64,000 nucleotides of DNA. Origin: Candidatus Avelusimicrobium intestinipullorum. GTDB taxonomy: Bacteria; Elusimicrobiota; Elusimicrobia; Elusimicrobiales; Elusimicrobiaceae. Shown here one piece after another: positions 8,371-16,648 of the stretch. Position 1 is the first letter of the stretch. Every line of letters begins with the position of its first letter. The stretch is from contig CALUXC010000002.1 of NCBI GenBank assembly GCA_944324635.1, positions 124,001-188,000 on the forward strand, written 5' to 3'. The translations under genes and the position numbers were made by a program. A model generated the notes under the pieces. It did no database searches. It was not told the origin of the DNA and saw only the letters and a program-made list of their open reading frames with translations.

Positions 8371-8377
8371 AGCGACC

Positions 8378-8698
8378 TTATTTTGCAACGGCAGGAGCCG
8401 GTTTCACTTTCACTTCCACGGCGGACATCGTCATGGAGCGAAGCACTTTTTCGTTAAGTTTCAAAGTGTCTTCAAATACTTTTACGAATTTGGGTTCAGC
8501 TTTGAACTTAAGGTAGAGGTAAAAACCGTCGCGAACGTGGTTCACTTCGTGGGTGAATTTTCTTCTGCCCAGTTTTTCTTCGCTGACGACTTCTCCACCG
8601 TTTTTCGCGATCAGGTCTTTGGCCTTGGTCACGAATTCGCCCACTTCTCCGTCGGAGAGTTGGGGTTTAACAATAATCACGCTTTCGTAAGTTCTCAT
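8378..8698 (-). CDS. rpsF: 30S ribosomal protein S6
   Basis: Small-subunit protein S6, 106 aa, partner of S18. The N-terminal MRTYESVIIVKPQLSD and the RRKFTHEVNHVRDGFYLYL region are typical. The reading frame stays open upstream to 8977, but only the ATG at 8698 gives a normal S6 N-terminus. First gene of the S6-SSB-S18-L9 operon; a promoter and a folded leader lie upstream. Confidence 0.97.
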   Translation of the reverse strand: MRTYESVIIVKPQLSDGEVGEFVTKAKDLIAKNGGEVVSEEKLGRRKFTHEVNHVRDGFYLYLKFKAEPKFVKVFEDTLKLNEKVLRSMTMSAVEVKVKPAPAVAK

Positions 8699-8828
8699 AT
8701 ACCAATTATTCTTTTTAGTTGCGTTTTGCAAGGTCAAAAAGCCCCCGCGGGCACTTCCTGCTGCCCGGAGAGTTCTGCGGAAAATCATTCGGCCTTCACT
8801 CACCCTTGGCCGGGGCAATCCTGACCCT
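8699..8828 (-). promoter_or_regulatory. Folded 5' leader of the rpsF operon
   Basis: About 130 bases lie between the likely transcription start and the rpsF ATG. Read on the minus strand, the leader has a closing GGTCA/TGACC helix, a GGCC...GGCC hairpin and a CCGGGCA...TGCCCG hairpin followed by GGGGGC-TTTTT. In many phyla the S6:S18 complex binds its own leader at a stem with a bulged CCG; this leader could be such a site, with the T-run giving attenuation. This is inference only. Confidence 0.4.
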
Positions 8829-8834
8829 ATGGAT

Positions 8835-8843
8835 ATTATAACA
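8835..8843 (-). promoter_or_regulatory. Extended -10 promoter of the rpsF operon
   Basis: On the minus strand TGTTATAAT ends at 8835, a perfect TGnTATAAT extended -10. No good -35 is visible 17 bases upstream, as is usual for extended -10 promoters. Confidence 0.6.
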
Positions 8844-8867
8844 AAATTAGCGTAAAAACGGGGATTT

Positions 8868-9095
8868 TTAAGCGCGTTTGAGGAAAATTTTGGACGGGCT
8901 GGTAGCCCCTTTGATAAGGGAAAGCTTGTTTTCCGCCACGCCCAAATGCTCCGCCAACAGCGTGCGCACCGCTTCATTGGCGCGGCCTTGTTCGGCCGGG
9001 GCCTTTACCCAAATTTCGTAAGAATCCGCCCCTTTGGCTTCCAACCGGTTCTTCTTTTCGCCCGCGTGGACTTTTACCTTTATATAGCTTTCCAT
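8868..9095 (-). CDS. DUF167 (YggU/UPF0235) family protein
   Basis: Small protein of 75 aa with the family's features: an N-terminal IKVKVHAGEKKN strand, the EIWVKAPAEQGRANEA core and the C-terminal LIKGATSPSKIFLK. The AEQGRANEA stretch is the hallmark of DUF167. Biochemical function is unknown across the family. It lies downstream of gpmI but beyond that gene's terminator. Confidence 0.88.
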   Translation of the reverse strand: MESYIKVKVHAGEKKNRLEAKGADSYEIWVKAPAEQGRANEAVRTLLAEHLGVAENKLSLIKGATSPSKIFLKRA

Positions 9096-9128
9096 ACCTT
9101 AATTTTACTTTTTCCGCGCTTCACACGC

Positions 9129-9165
9129 AAAAAAACGGGGAAAGAGGTCTTCCTCTTTCCCCGCT
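9129..9165 (-). terminator. Terminator after gpmI
   Basis: The 12-bp stem CGGGGAAAGAGG / CCTCTTTCCCCG is followed on the minus strand by TTTTTTTG. Confidence 0.9.
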
Positions 9166-9184
9166 TAAAAGAGCGGCTGAAAAA

Positions 9185-10741
9185 CTATTTTTCAGCAATC
9201 AAGCTCTTGGCCGTCATGTCGGCCGGCTTTTGCAGGCCCATTACGTCCAGCACCGTCACCGCGATGTCGCCCAGGTTGCCCGTGGCGGCCATTTTGGCGT
9301 TTTTGTGGTCTTTGCTGACGTACACAAAATCCACCAAGTTCGTGGTGTGGGCGGTTTTGGGCATGTTGATTTTTTCGTCCCACATTTCTTCGGCGTTGCC
9401 GTGGTCCGCGGTGATGAACACCGTGTAACCGGCCGCCAAAGCGGCTTCCGTTACCGCACCGGTGCATTCGTCCACCGTTTCTACGGCTTTAACCACGGAA
9501 TCAAAATTGCCCGTATGGCCGACCATGTCGCAGTTGGCAAAGTTGATGACGATAAAGTCATACTTATTGGTAGCGATTTGCTTGAGCGCTTCGTCTTTGA
9601 CGATATACGCTTCCATTTCCGGGTGTTCGGCAAACGTAGCGGGGTCAAAGCGGCCCTTAATTTCAATGCGGTCTTCGCCTTCGTACGGCTTAATCTGTTT
9701 GCCGTTGAAGAACGAAGTAACGTGTTTGAATTTTTGGGTTTCGGCCAAGCGCAGTTGTTTGAGGCCGGCTTTGGAAATCACTTCACCCAACAAATTGTTC
9801 ATACCGCCGCCGTCGGTCATGGACGGAAGGGCATTGTAGGGGAAGGAATCGTAGTATTTGGTCAAACCGCAATACACGCAAGGCACGCGGGCGCCGCGGT
9901 CTTTACCCGGATAGTTATCGTCAATAAATGCGCGGGTGAGCTGAATGGCGCGGTCCTGGCGGAAGTTAAAGAAAATCACGCTGGAACCTTCTTCCATTCC
10001 TTTATAGTCGCCCAAAACGGTCGGCGGGATATATTCGTCCACCATGGGGCCGCCGTCCGGCGTTTTCATGGTTTTGTAATCGGTCAGCACCACTTCTTCG
10101 GCGGTCGTGCCGTGCAGGCCCTGCGCGCGGACGATCAAGTTATAGGCTTTATCGGTCAAGCTCCAGTCTTCGCCGCGGTCCATGGCATAGTAGCGGCCTT
10201 GAATGGTGGCAATTTGGCCCACGCCGTATTCTTTCATTTTTTCTTCCAGCGTGCGGATAAAACCCACCGCGCTCTGAGGCGGCGTATCGCGGCCGTCGGC
10301 AAAGAAGTGCACGTACACATTTTTGATGCCTTTTTCGGCGGCGTATTTCAAAATGGCAAACAGGTGATCCTGGTGGGCATGGACGCCTTCGTCCTGCACC
10401 AACCCCATCACATGCAAGGGTTTATTGTTTTTCAAGCAATTGTCCACACAGGCGGAAAACGCGGCGGACTTAAACAAAGACCCGTCTTCAATGGTATCTT
10501 TCAAGCGTTTGAGTTCCTGAATAACGATTCTTCCCGCCCCCATATTCAGGTGGCCCACTTCGGAAGAGCCCATGTATCCGGCCGGGAGGCCCACTTGTTC
10601 GCCGGAGGCTTCAATCTGGGTATGCGGATATTCGGCCAGGTATTTATCCATGTTCGGCGTTTTGGCGTTGGTCACCGCGTTGTGCGGGCCGGCCTTAGCG
10701 TTACCCCAACCGTCTCTAATAATTAAAACCACTTTATTCAT
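9185..10741 (-). CDS. gpmI: 2,3-bisphosphoglycerate-independent phosphoglycerate mutase
   Basis: Glycolytic enzyme interconverting 3- and 2-phosphoglycerate with Mn ions. The 518 aa alkaline-phosphatase-superfamily protein has the N-terminal metal motif IIRDGWG, the catalytic serine region MGSSEVGHLNMGAGR near residue 60, the phosphatase-domain inserts (FADGRDTPP, YYAMDR) and the C-terminal metal motifs NCDMVGHTG and TADHGNAE. Start: ATGs at 10747 and 10741 are both in frame. AAGGAG is 8 bases before the second and only 2 before the first, so 10741 is preferred. It is the last gene of a kinase-membrane protein-exonuclease cluster. Confidence 0.96.
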   Translation of the reverse strand: MNKVVLIIRDGWGNAKAGPHNAVTNAKTPNMDKYLAEYPHTQIEASGEQVGLPAGYMGSSEVGHLNMGAGRIVIQELKRLKDTIEDGSLFKSAAFSACVDNCLKNNKPLHVMGLVQDEGVHAHQDHLFAILKYAAEKGIKNVYVHFFADGRDTPPQSAVGFIRTLEEKMKEYGVGQIATIQGRYYAMDRGEDWSLTDKAYNLIVRAQGLHGTTAEEVVLTDYKTMKTPDGGPMVDEYIPPTVLGDYKGMEEGSSVIFFNFRQDRAIQLTRAFIDDNYPGKDRGARVPCVYCGLTKYYDSFPYNALPSMTDGGGMNNLLGEVISKAGLKQLRLAETQKFKHVTSFFNGKQIKPYEGEDRIEIKGRFDPATFAEHPEMEAYIVKDEALKQIATNKYDFIVINFANCDMVGHTGNFDSVVKAVETVDECTGAVTEAALAAGYTVFITADHGNAEEMWDEKINMPKTAHTTNLVDFVYVSKDHKNAKMAATGNLGDIAVTVLDVMGLQKPADMTAKSLIAEK

Positions 10742-10753
10742 ACGCATTTCTCC

Positions 10754-11347
10754 TTAATTACTGCTAATCAAATCTTTCCAGCGCTTATGCTGAAACGGCT
10801 CCAGCTGTTCCAGCGTGCGCACACCGTGCTTACTTAATATTGTAAGAAAATAATAGAAAATCTGCTCGGCCATTTTGGTATCCGCCATAGCCCGGTGCCA
10901 CCCTTGCGGGTTGATACCCAGCTCAGCCGCGATACAGCCCAAATTGTTTCTGACGAATTTGCCGCTTTTGCGCGCCAGTTTAAGCGTGTCCAGCACCGAA
11001 TACGGCGGGAAACGCATGCCGCACTGGGCAAATTCGCTCTTTAAAAAGTTGACGTCAAACTCGGCATTGTGCGCCACGATTACGCAGCCGTCCAACAGCG
11101 AAAGCAGTTTCGGCAACAGCTGCCCAAACGACGGGGCCGACGCAACCATCTCATTGGTAATGCCGTGAATGGCCACCACGTCCGGGTGCATGGGCATGCC
11201 CGGGTTGACCAGAGAAGAGAACTCCTCCACCACCCGCCCGCCTTGCGAAACGGACACGGCAATCTCGCAAATTTTACCGCCTTCCAAGGGCGACAGCCCC
11301 GTAGTTTCGGTATCCAAACAAGCAAATTTAATTTCAGAAAGCTGCAT
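10754..11347 (-). CDS. DnaQ-like 3'-5' exonuclease (Pol III epsilon family)
   Basis: DEDDh exonuclease of 197 aa. Visible catalytic motifs are LDTETTG (D12, E14), AHNAEFDVNFL (Exo II Asp) and WHRAMADT (Exo III His and Asp). Such proteins proofread in Pol III or act in DNA or RNA trimming. No clamp- or alpha-binding tail can be recognised, so a role as the replicative epsilon subunit is possible but unproved. It lies 12 bases upstream of gpmI and 3 bases after a membrane protein gene. Confidence 0.9.
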   Translation of the reverse strand: MQLSEIKFACLDTETTGLSPLEGGKICEIAVSVSQGGRVVEEFSSLVNPGMPMHPDVVAIHGITNEMVASAPSFGQLLPKLLSLLDGCVIVAHNAEFDVNFLKSEFAQCGMRFPPYSVLDTLKLARKSGKFVRNNLGCIAAELGINPQGWHRAMADTKMAEQIFYYFLTILSKHGVRTLEQLEPFQHKRWKDLISSN

Positions 11348-11350
11348 ATG

Positions 11351-12064
11351 TTACCAATTCAAATAAAACCGCAGGCGCACCAAGAACCCAATTACCGAGG
11401 CGCCAATCCCGCCCATATAGAAAGCGAAAGTGGATACGTCCATCAAGCGTATTTTGCGCGCATACATGCAAGCCAAATACCACACCACAAACAGCACAAT
11501 CCACCGCCAGCCGGGCAGAAGCATAATCAAAAAGGAAATGGCGCACTGCATCGTCAGCAGCCAGCGCTCGTCAAAGGTGGGGTAATCGCGCCCGTAGCGG
11601 TCCTGCTCCACGGCAAAGATAAACCACCCCAACACGCGGGTAGCCGTCACCAGCCCCACACAGAAAATAATCCACGGCTCTGCAAACAAATTGCCCGTTT
11701 CGTACAGCACCTTAAACGGCACACACAAAAACAGGAACAACAGGTTTACAATCGTTTTGGTGAAAAAGGTCAGCACGTGCCCATGACGCATTTTCCCGCC
11801 AAATTGGAAGAAACGGTCGGAAAATACCAAAAACGCACAAAACAACAAAATACACAGCCAACCGGGAATATGCCAGAATCCCAAAAAAGGCCATTTCATC
11901 GTCAAATAGTCATAGCACAGAGCAAAGGCCCAAAACAGAAACACGCCCGCATGCAGCATATACGCCCGGGGACGATTTTGTTCTTCCATACGGTTAATAG
12001 TCTTATGGAAAAAGACAAAATTGGTTAAGAAAAACGCCAAAAACAAACGCCAAAAAACAATCAT
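11351..12064 (-). CDS. Polytopic membrane protein of unknown function
   Basis: A 237 aa protein with about seven hydrophobic segments and short charged loops (HKTINRMEEQNRPR, EQDRYGRDYPTFDER). I do not recognise the family. Its start overlaps the stop of the upstream histidine kinase gene by 4 bases (ATGA), implying translational coupling. It may work with the kinase, for example as a sensor partner, but it could equally be a lipid or transport protein. Confidence 0.8.
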   Translation of the reverse strand: MIVFWRLFLAFFLTNFVFFHKTINRMEEQNRPRAYMLHAGVFLFWAFALCYDYLTMKWPFLGFWHIPGWLCILLFCAFLVFSDRFFQFGGKMRHGHVLTFFTKTIVNLLFLFLCVPFKVLYETGNLFAEPWIIFCVGLVTATRVLGWFIFAVEQDRYGRDYPTFDERWLLTMQCAISFLIMLLPGWRWIVLFVVWYLACMYARKIRLMDVSTFAFYMGGIGASVIGFLVRLRFYLNW

Positions 12065-13770
12065 TTTTTCTCCTTGGGCAACGTCACCGTAAACAGGCTT
12101 CCCTCACCCGGTTTTGAAGTAACTTCCAGCGTGCCGCCGTGCGCCTGCACAATTTGGCGGCTGATAAACAGCCCCAGCCCATAACCGGGCCGGTCGGAAC
12201 GGAGCTGATGATACTTTTGAAAAAGATTTTTGATATCCTTTTCGGCTATGCCGATTCCGCTGTCCTGTACGGTAACATAGTAGGCTTTTTCGTCTTGAAA
12301 CGTCCGTACGCGCACAAATCCTTTATCCGTAAATTTGATGGCATTGGAAACCAAATTCATCACCACGCGCTGCAAGAGTTTCGGATCCGCGGGCAAGCGC
12401 GGCGCCTCTGCCTGGGCGCTAAGTTCCAATCCTTTCTGCTGGGCGGAAGGAGCCAGCGTGTCGGTTACGTTTTTAAGCAGGGCCGCCATATCCACACTTT
12501 CTTTGTGGGGGCTCATCATGCCTGCCTGCACGCGCGACACGTCCAACACGTCTTCCAGCAAGGCCGATAAATTTTTAGCGGCCTGGCTCATCAGTTCCAA
12601 ATAGTTTTTCCGTTCTTCTTCGTTTACCTTGCCGCTCTGCAAAATATACAAATATCCCTGCAAGCCCAGCAAGGGGGCACGCAAATCGTGCGCCACGGCA
12701 CGAAACACCTGCTCTTTCATTTCGCTCACCTGTGCTTGCAGCTGCAATACTTGGTAATCTTTCAAATCGGCGGTCATTTTGTTAAAAGATTCTATCAACT
12801 GCTTAAATTCCCCCCAGCCGATTTGCTCGTCCACCTTTTCGTCCAAATTTCCGCCGCTTACTTCTTTGGCGGCATGAGAGAGGGCTTCTATCGGCTCGCC
12901 CAATCGTTCGGCAAACGTCAGCGCGCCAAAGTACGACAGCGTGGCAATAGACAATAAAAACAGCGCAATAATAATGTTGGTGTAATAAATGCCGCGGTAG
13001 GCTTCGCTCTTTAGCTGCAGCACCGTCACATATACACCCAAAATAGGGGAAGACGCAAACGCCCCCACATATGTTTCCTGAGGTGTTTTTAAGTGTTTAA
13101 TCAGTTGGTCTTTGGAGGAAAAGGCCCTTTGGAGGGCTTCTGCGTCAAACGCGGGTTTGTATTGGTAATCGTTGGCATAGACCGAGCCGTCCTGCCCCAC
13201 AATATAGATTCTCCCCGTAAGCCCGATGCGCTGTTCCTGCACGCGGGACAAAAAGCCAAAAAAGCTCATAATCCCGTACAAAAAATCCCCATTGGAAAGC
13301 GGATAAATAAATTCACTAATCGGGCGGCCGGCCACAACGTCAAAACTGCTGACGGACAGACGCGGCTCTTTCGCCAGCTGCGGCAAAGACGGATCGTCCC
13401 GCAAATCCAAATTGGGAACCTGCTTAAGAATTTGCTTGTCGCCCGCGCGGTAGCGTTCTTTCCCGTCGGAAGACAATACCGCCAACATCAAAAAATCCGG
13501 GTTGGCATTTAAGGCTTCCTGCAAAACGGAATGCGGGTTTTTGCCGGCTTTTAAGGTATCGGTAAGCTGTTGGGCAAATGCCAGGCGCCAGGTTAAATCC
13601 TCTATATGCTGGTTCATAGAGGAAGAAACAATCTGGGCCAAGTTGGCGTGTGTTTCCAAGATGTTATTTTTCAAATGTACCTGGTAATAGGCCAGCAAAA
13701 AAAGCATGGGGATAAGCGGCATCAGCACCACGGCCAGGAACAATTTGAAAAGTTTTGAAAATATGGACAT
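12061..13770 (-). CDS. Membrane sensor histidine kinase
   Basis: A 569 aa sensor kinase. An N-terminal membrane helix (residues about 5-27) is followed by a roughly 240-residue extracytoplasmic sensing domain and a second helix near 275-300. A HAMP linker (GEPIEALSHAAKEVSGGNLD) leads to the HisKA box AVAHDLRAPLLGLQGY with the phospho-acceptor His and an ATPase domain with N box NLVSNAIKF, G1 DSGIGIAE and G2 GYGLGLFIS. No response regulator gene is next to it, so its partner is elsewhere. The ligand is unknown; the sensor region resembles Cache-type domains in position and size only. Confidence 0.93.
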   Translation of the reverse strand: MSIFSKLFKLFLAVVLMPLIPMLFLLAYYQVHLKNNILETHANLAQIVSSSMNQHIEDLTWRLAFAQQLTDTLKAGKNPHSVLQEALNANPDFLMLAVLSSDGKERYRAGDKQILKQVPNLDLRDDPSLPQLAKEPRLSVSSFDVVAGRPISEFIYPLSNGDFLYGIMSFFGFLSRVQEQRIGLTGRIYIVGQDGSVYANDYQYKPAFDAEALQRAFSSKDQLIKHLKTPQETYVGAFASSPILGVYVTVLQLKSEAYRGIYYTNIIIALFLLSIATLSYFGALTFAERLGEPIEALSHAAKEVSGGNLDEKVDEQIGWGEFKQLIESFNKMTADLKDYQVLQLQAQVSEMKEQVFRAVAHDLRAPLLGLQGYLYILQSGKVNEEERKNYLELMSQAAKNLSALLEDVLDVSRVQAGMMSPHKESVDMAALLKNVTDTLAPSAQQKGLELSAQAEAPRLPADPKLLQRVVMNLVSNAIKFTDKGFVRVRTFQDEKAYYVTVQDSGIGIAEKDIKNLFQKYHQLRSDRPGYGLGLFISRQIVQAHGGTLEVTSKPGEGSLFTVTLPKEKK

Positions 13771-13804
13771 AATCTACCTTATTATAGATTATATCAATTC
13801 GCAA

Positions 13805-13886
13805 GGGCCTAAAGTTCTCTGGGTCTATACCCGCTGGGACAATAGGCCTTTTTTATCCTCGCACCAGGGCCCTTTGACCCTGGTTT
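13805..13886. repeat. Two GC-rich palindromes between divergent genes
   Basis: The first hairpin pairs AAGGGCCTA (from about 13805) with TAGGCCTTT (to about 13851), with one G-U pair and an inner GGGT-CTAT-ACCC stem, followed by T's. The second is CCAGGG-CCCTTTGA-CCCTGG at about 13865-13884. Similar GGGCC...GGACA material occurs near 6600 and 16574. It might terminate readthrough or be a degenerate interspersed element. Confidence 0.45.
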
Positions 13887-13903
13887 CCCTCCGACGGAAA
13901 ACC

Positions 13904-13915
13904 TATAGTATAAGT
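13904..13915 (+). promoter_or_regulatory. -10 element giving a leaderless start for the small ORF
   Basis: TATAGT at 13904-13909 is followed by 6 bases and then ATG, the same spacing as at the HIT and xerD-like genes. No Shine-Dalgarno precedes this ATG. Confidence 0.4.
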
Positions 13916-14179
13916 ATGACCAGAAAAATTATGAATTTAGCTTTCCTTATGCACCGGGCGTTTATCCATAAAAGGGAACGGGATATGCGCCACCAGGATA
14001 TACGTCTGTTTCGCATACGGGAACAAATTGTTTATTTAAGCGATGAAGAAGCCGCCTTTGTAGCGCTGGAGTCGCGCCGTTTATTGCGGGCCCGGCGGCA
14101 AGAAGCCAAACGTAAAAAACGCTTGGGTATTCCACCCCCTCCCGCTCCGGGGAAAATAGCCTACGCCGTATATATGTAA
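13916..14179 (+). CDS. Small basic hypothetical protein
   Basis: An 87 aa ORF with no family I recognise. It is rich in Arg and Lys (RRLLRARRQEAKRKKR) and ends in a Pro-rich tail GIPPPPAPGKIAYAVYM. The ATG at 13916 is suggested by a -10 box 6 bases upstream. An internal ATG at 13985, with GGG-rich bases upstream, would give 64 aa. The frame is also open upstream into the kinase gene, but there it overlaps that gene antisense. A terminator follows directly, which supports a real transcription unit. It could bind nucleic acid judging by charge alone. Confidence 0.55.
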   Translation: MTRKIMNLAFLMHRAFIHKRERDMRHQDIRLFRIREQIVYLSDEEAAFVALESRRLLRARRQEAKRKKRLGIPPPPAPGKIAYAVYM

Positions 14180-14188
14180 GATTTACAA

Positions 14189-14222
14189 TAAAAACCCGCT
14201 TTCATCAAAAGCGGGTTTTTTA
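14189..14222. terminator. Bidirectional terminator
   Basis: The stem AAAACCCGCTTT / AAAGCGGGTTTT with an A-run on one side and a T-run on the other lies between the convergent small ORF and the EreA/ChaN-like gene. Confidence 0.85.
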
Positions 14223-14227
14223 TTTTT

Positions 14228-15368
14228 CTATTCTAAAAGTTCTCTGGTCTGCACCCTGTATATACTCAAATCACACCCCACCGATACGGCCGCCCGCTTG
14301 CTTTTGAAGTGGCGCACAAAATAGACGGGGACAATCGGATTGTTGTGTAACAAGGCTCGGGCTTGCTCGTAAGTTTCGGGCATAACGGGCGCGTGTTTTT
14401 CAAGTAGCGTGTTTAATTTAAGTCCTTTCTCGGAAAATTCCGTTACAAACGGATTAAACTCTTTCAGCATCCACGGCAGCGAATTGGCATGATTATAATT
14501 GGTATGCCCCAACCCGGCATGCACCACCACCAGGGCGCGAGGATCCTGAGCGTAAATTTGGCGGATAATGTGCGTCCAATACGCATTACGTTTTTTTAGG
14601 CCGGACGCAGATACCGCTTTCCAAGCAAAAGCCGTTTGGCGGAAGAACGGGTCGCGCCCCATGCGGATAAATTCTTCCGACAGGGCCGGGTCTTCCAACC
14701 CCACCACCCGCACACCAGCCGCACGCAAGCGGTTCGTCACCGCGCGGTAATACGGGCGCTTTCGCACCAAGTGTTCCACATCGTTGGCATCTTGCAAAAT
14801 ATACAAATTACCCAGTCCGCTGGCATCTACAAATTCAGACGCATAATATATATTTTTATCCGGGTATTTATTTTTCAACTGCAATACCGCCCGCTCCACT
14901 TCATTTACCATCCAATTTTGCTGATGCACTTCCCCCATAATCACCAAGCGGGTTTCCTCCGGGATATAGCGGGTATAGTCTTTCTTGCCCTGCACGGCCT
15001 GCACCGAAATATTTTTACGCAGGCTTTGCATATATTGAGTTGCGTAAAAGTCGCGCTCCAGCCAGTTTTGCACCAACATACGCCGCATTTTTTCGTCCTG
15101 CCGCAATATTTCGGGCGGAACATTCCTGGAATCTAACAAAAAACAATCTTTCATCATGCGGTCCAAATCGCGGAAATTTTCCCGCTCTAAGGCGCGCAAA
15201 TGAGCCTGATAGGCCGCGCTGGAAGCAAACGCCTCGGCAGGAATCTTAATTTGGCCGGGGCACTTTCAAAAAACTTTTCGCCACAGTAGAAGGAAGCCGC
15301 GTTAACTGCGCGGAACACGGCCATGAAACCATCATTAACAAAGCGAGCAAAACCCACGTTTTTTTCAT
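14228..15368 (-). pseudogene. Exported EreA/ChaN-like protein, frameshifted copy
   Basis: The ATG at 15368 opens a signal peptide (MKKTWVLLALLMMVSWPCSA) and then QLTRLPSTVAKSFLKVP, but the frame stops at 15246 after 40 codons. Removing one C from the CCCC run at 15257-15260 joins it to a long open frame reading PGQIKIPAEAFASS and onward to 14228, about 380 aa in total. The intact neighbour at 15389-16528 has the same layout, so one gene with a +1 insertion is the best reading. The main body has the LVIMGEVHQQNW motif, a YYASEF strand and VHAGLGHTNY, matching the EreA/ChaN-like fold. The change may be a real pseudogene, phase variation in a short homopolymer, or a sequencing error. Confidence 0.75.
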
Positions 15369-15388
15369 ATTTTTCCTCTACTTCTTTC

Positions 15389-16528
15389 TCATCTGCCTTC
15401 CGTATTGGCAGGCAACGGACGAATGAGCAAATTGCTTCCCGTCAGCCAGGCGGCGCGTTTACCCTCTTGTACTTGTACAAAATAAACACTCTTTCCCGGA
15501 TTTTTTACCGCTGTTCTTCTGGCCTGCTCCAGCAAAGGAGCCGAAACAGCCAAATGTTTTTCAGAAGGAGCATAGGTGTTTTTAATAAAAGAAAATTCCA
15601 CTACAAACGGCTCATACCGCTGCAGCAATCGGGGCAAAGAATAAAGCTGGCGGTAACTGGTGTGTCCGCTTCCCGCATGCACCAATACCAGTGCCTGCGG
15701 GTCCTGTTCGTAAATTCCGTGGATAATTTCCGTCCAATACCGGTTGCGTTCCCGCACGCCCTCGGGCGATAGAATATTCCAAGACCGGGCCGACTGCCAA
15801 AAAGACATTTCTTCCCTTTGCAGCTTTTGTTTAAGCCCATTATCCGGGTTTTCCAACCCCACCATGCGCACACCCGTATGGAAAAGGCGTTCATTCAGCT
15901 CCCGGTAAAAAGGAGTGGAAAGAGAGAAACGGGCTACTTCATCGGGCGATTTTAATACGGCACCGGGATTCTCGTCATTGGCATAAATAAATTCGGACGC
16001 ATAATAAATACGCCGCCCCGGATAAGCCCGCCGCATTTGTTCAATAACGGAAAATATCTCCCCCGCAATCCAGCCATGTCCATGGGCCTCCCCCAGCAAT
16101 ACCAAACGACTTTGAGAAGGAATAAGTTCCAAATAGTTTATTTTATCCACCGCCAGGCTTGCCCGCACACTATGGGTCAAATGAGCCGAATGTTTGAAAG
16201 CGGCGTATTCTTTTTCCAGCCAATGGCGCACCATTTGAAGCTGTAATTTTTGGTTTTCCTGCAGTTGGGCACCACTGGCCACTTTCGGGTTCGGCAAGAA
16301 ATAATTTCCAAGAGCCATATCTATGCTGGACAAATCGGTCTGTTTCTGCCAAAAAGACACTTTGTCCGCCAAGGCACGTGCTTTCCGGGCTTCCTTTGGC
16401 ACTTTGGCCAACCCCGCAGAAGAAGAAATAATTTCTTGGGCCACCGCCGAAGGCAACTTTTGCACCTGAGCCCGGCACGGCAGCACCCCCGCCAACAGAA
16501 GCAGTAAAAACGCAAAAATTTTCCTCAT
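15389..16528 (-). CDS. Exported EreA/ChaN-like protein
   Basis: A 379 aa protein with a signal peptide (cleavage near LPCRA-Q, residue 20). A helical region of about 100 residues leads into a domain with LVLLGEAHGHGWIAGE, YYASEFIYA, VGLENPDNG and VLVHAGSGHTSY. The GE-H...E pattern is typical of the erythromycin-esterase/ChaN/TIKI-like superfamily, which includes haem-binding lipoproteins and hydrolases. There is no lipobox. It is 20 bases upstream of a frameshifted paralog, so the pair arose by tandem duplication. Substrate unknown; family level moderately sure. Confidence 0.75.
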   Translation of the reverse strand: MRKIFAFLLLLLAGVLPCRAQVQKLPSAVAQEIISSSAGLAKVPKEARKARALADKVSFWQKQTDLSSIDMALGNYFLPNPKVASGAQLQENQKLQLQMVRHWLEKEYAAFKHSAHLTHSVRASLAVDKINYLELIPSQSRLVLLGEAHGHGWIAGEIFSVIEQMRRAYPGRRIYYASEFIYANDENPGAVLKSPDEVARFSLSTPFYRELNERLFHTGVRMVGLENPDNGLKQKLQREEMSFWQSARSWNILSPEGVRERNRYWTEIIHGIYEQDPQALVLVHAGSGHTSYRQLYSLPRLLQRYEPFVVEFSFIKNTYAPSEKHLAVSAPLLEQARRTAVKNPGKSVYFVQVQEGKRAAWLTGSNLLIRPLPANTEGR

Positions 16529-16597
16529 AGAATTCCTCTTATAAATACTCTGCCTCTTTTTATTTAATTATGACAGGGCCTTTAGCCCCAGGACAAA

Positions 16598-16636
16598 CAA
16601 AAAAGAGGACCTATCTTCCGATAGGTCCTCTTTTTA
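16598..16636 (-). terminator. Terminator of the Etf operon
   Basis: The 12-bp stem AGAGGACCTATC / GATAGGTCCTCT with loop TTCC is followed on the minus strand by TTTTTTG, 13 bases past the etfA stop. An adjoining GGGCCTTTAGCCCC palindrome lies at 16576-16589. Confidence 0.9.
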
Positions 16637-16648
16637 TTTCAAAAACCG

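Noticed and set aside
8699-8828. Glycine riboswitch, from AACTCTCC and GCCGAA pieces in the rpsF leader
   Set aside because: The pairing GGAGAG strand and the tandem aptamer core are absent, and the downstream gene is ribosomal.
8699-8977. N-terminal extension of S6
   Set aside because: The upstream reading has no S6 similarity and overlaps the promoter and leader; the ATG at 8698 gives a normal S6.
9230-10726. Long plus-strand open frame (498 codons) opposite gpmI
   Set aside because: It is antisense to a full-length enzyme with all motifs and shows the His/Phe/Gly-rich composition typical of mirror frames.
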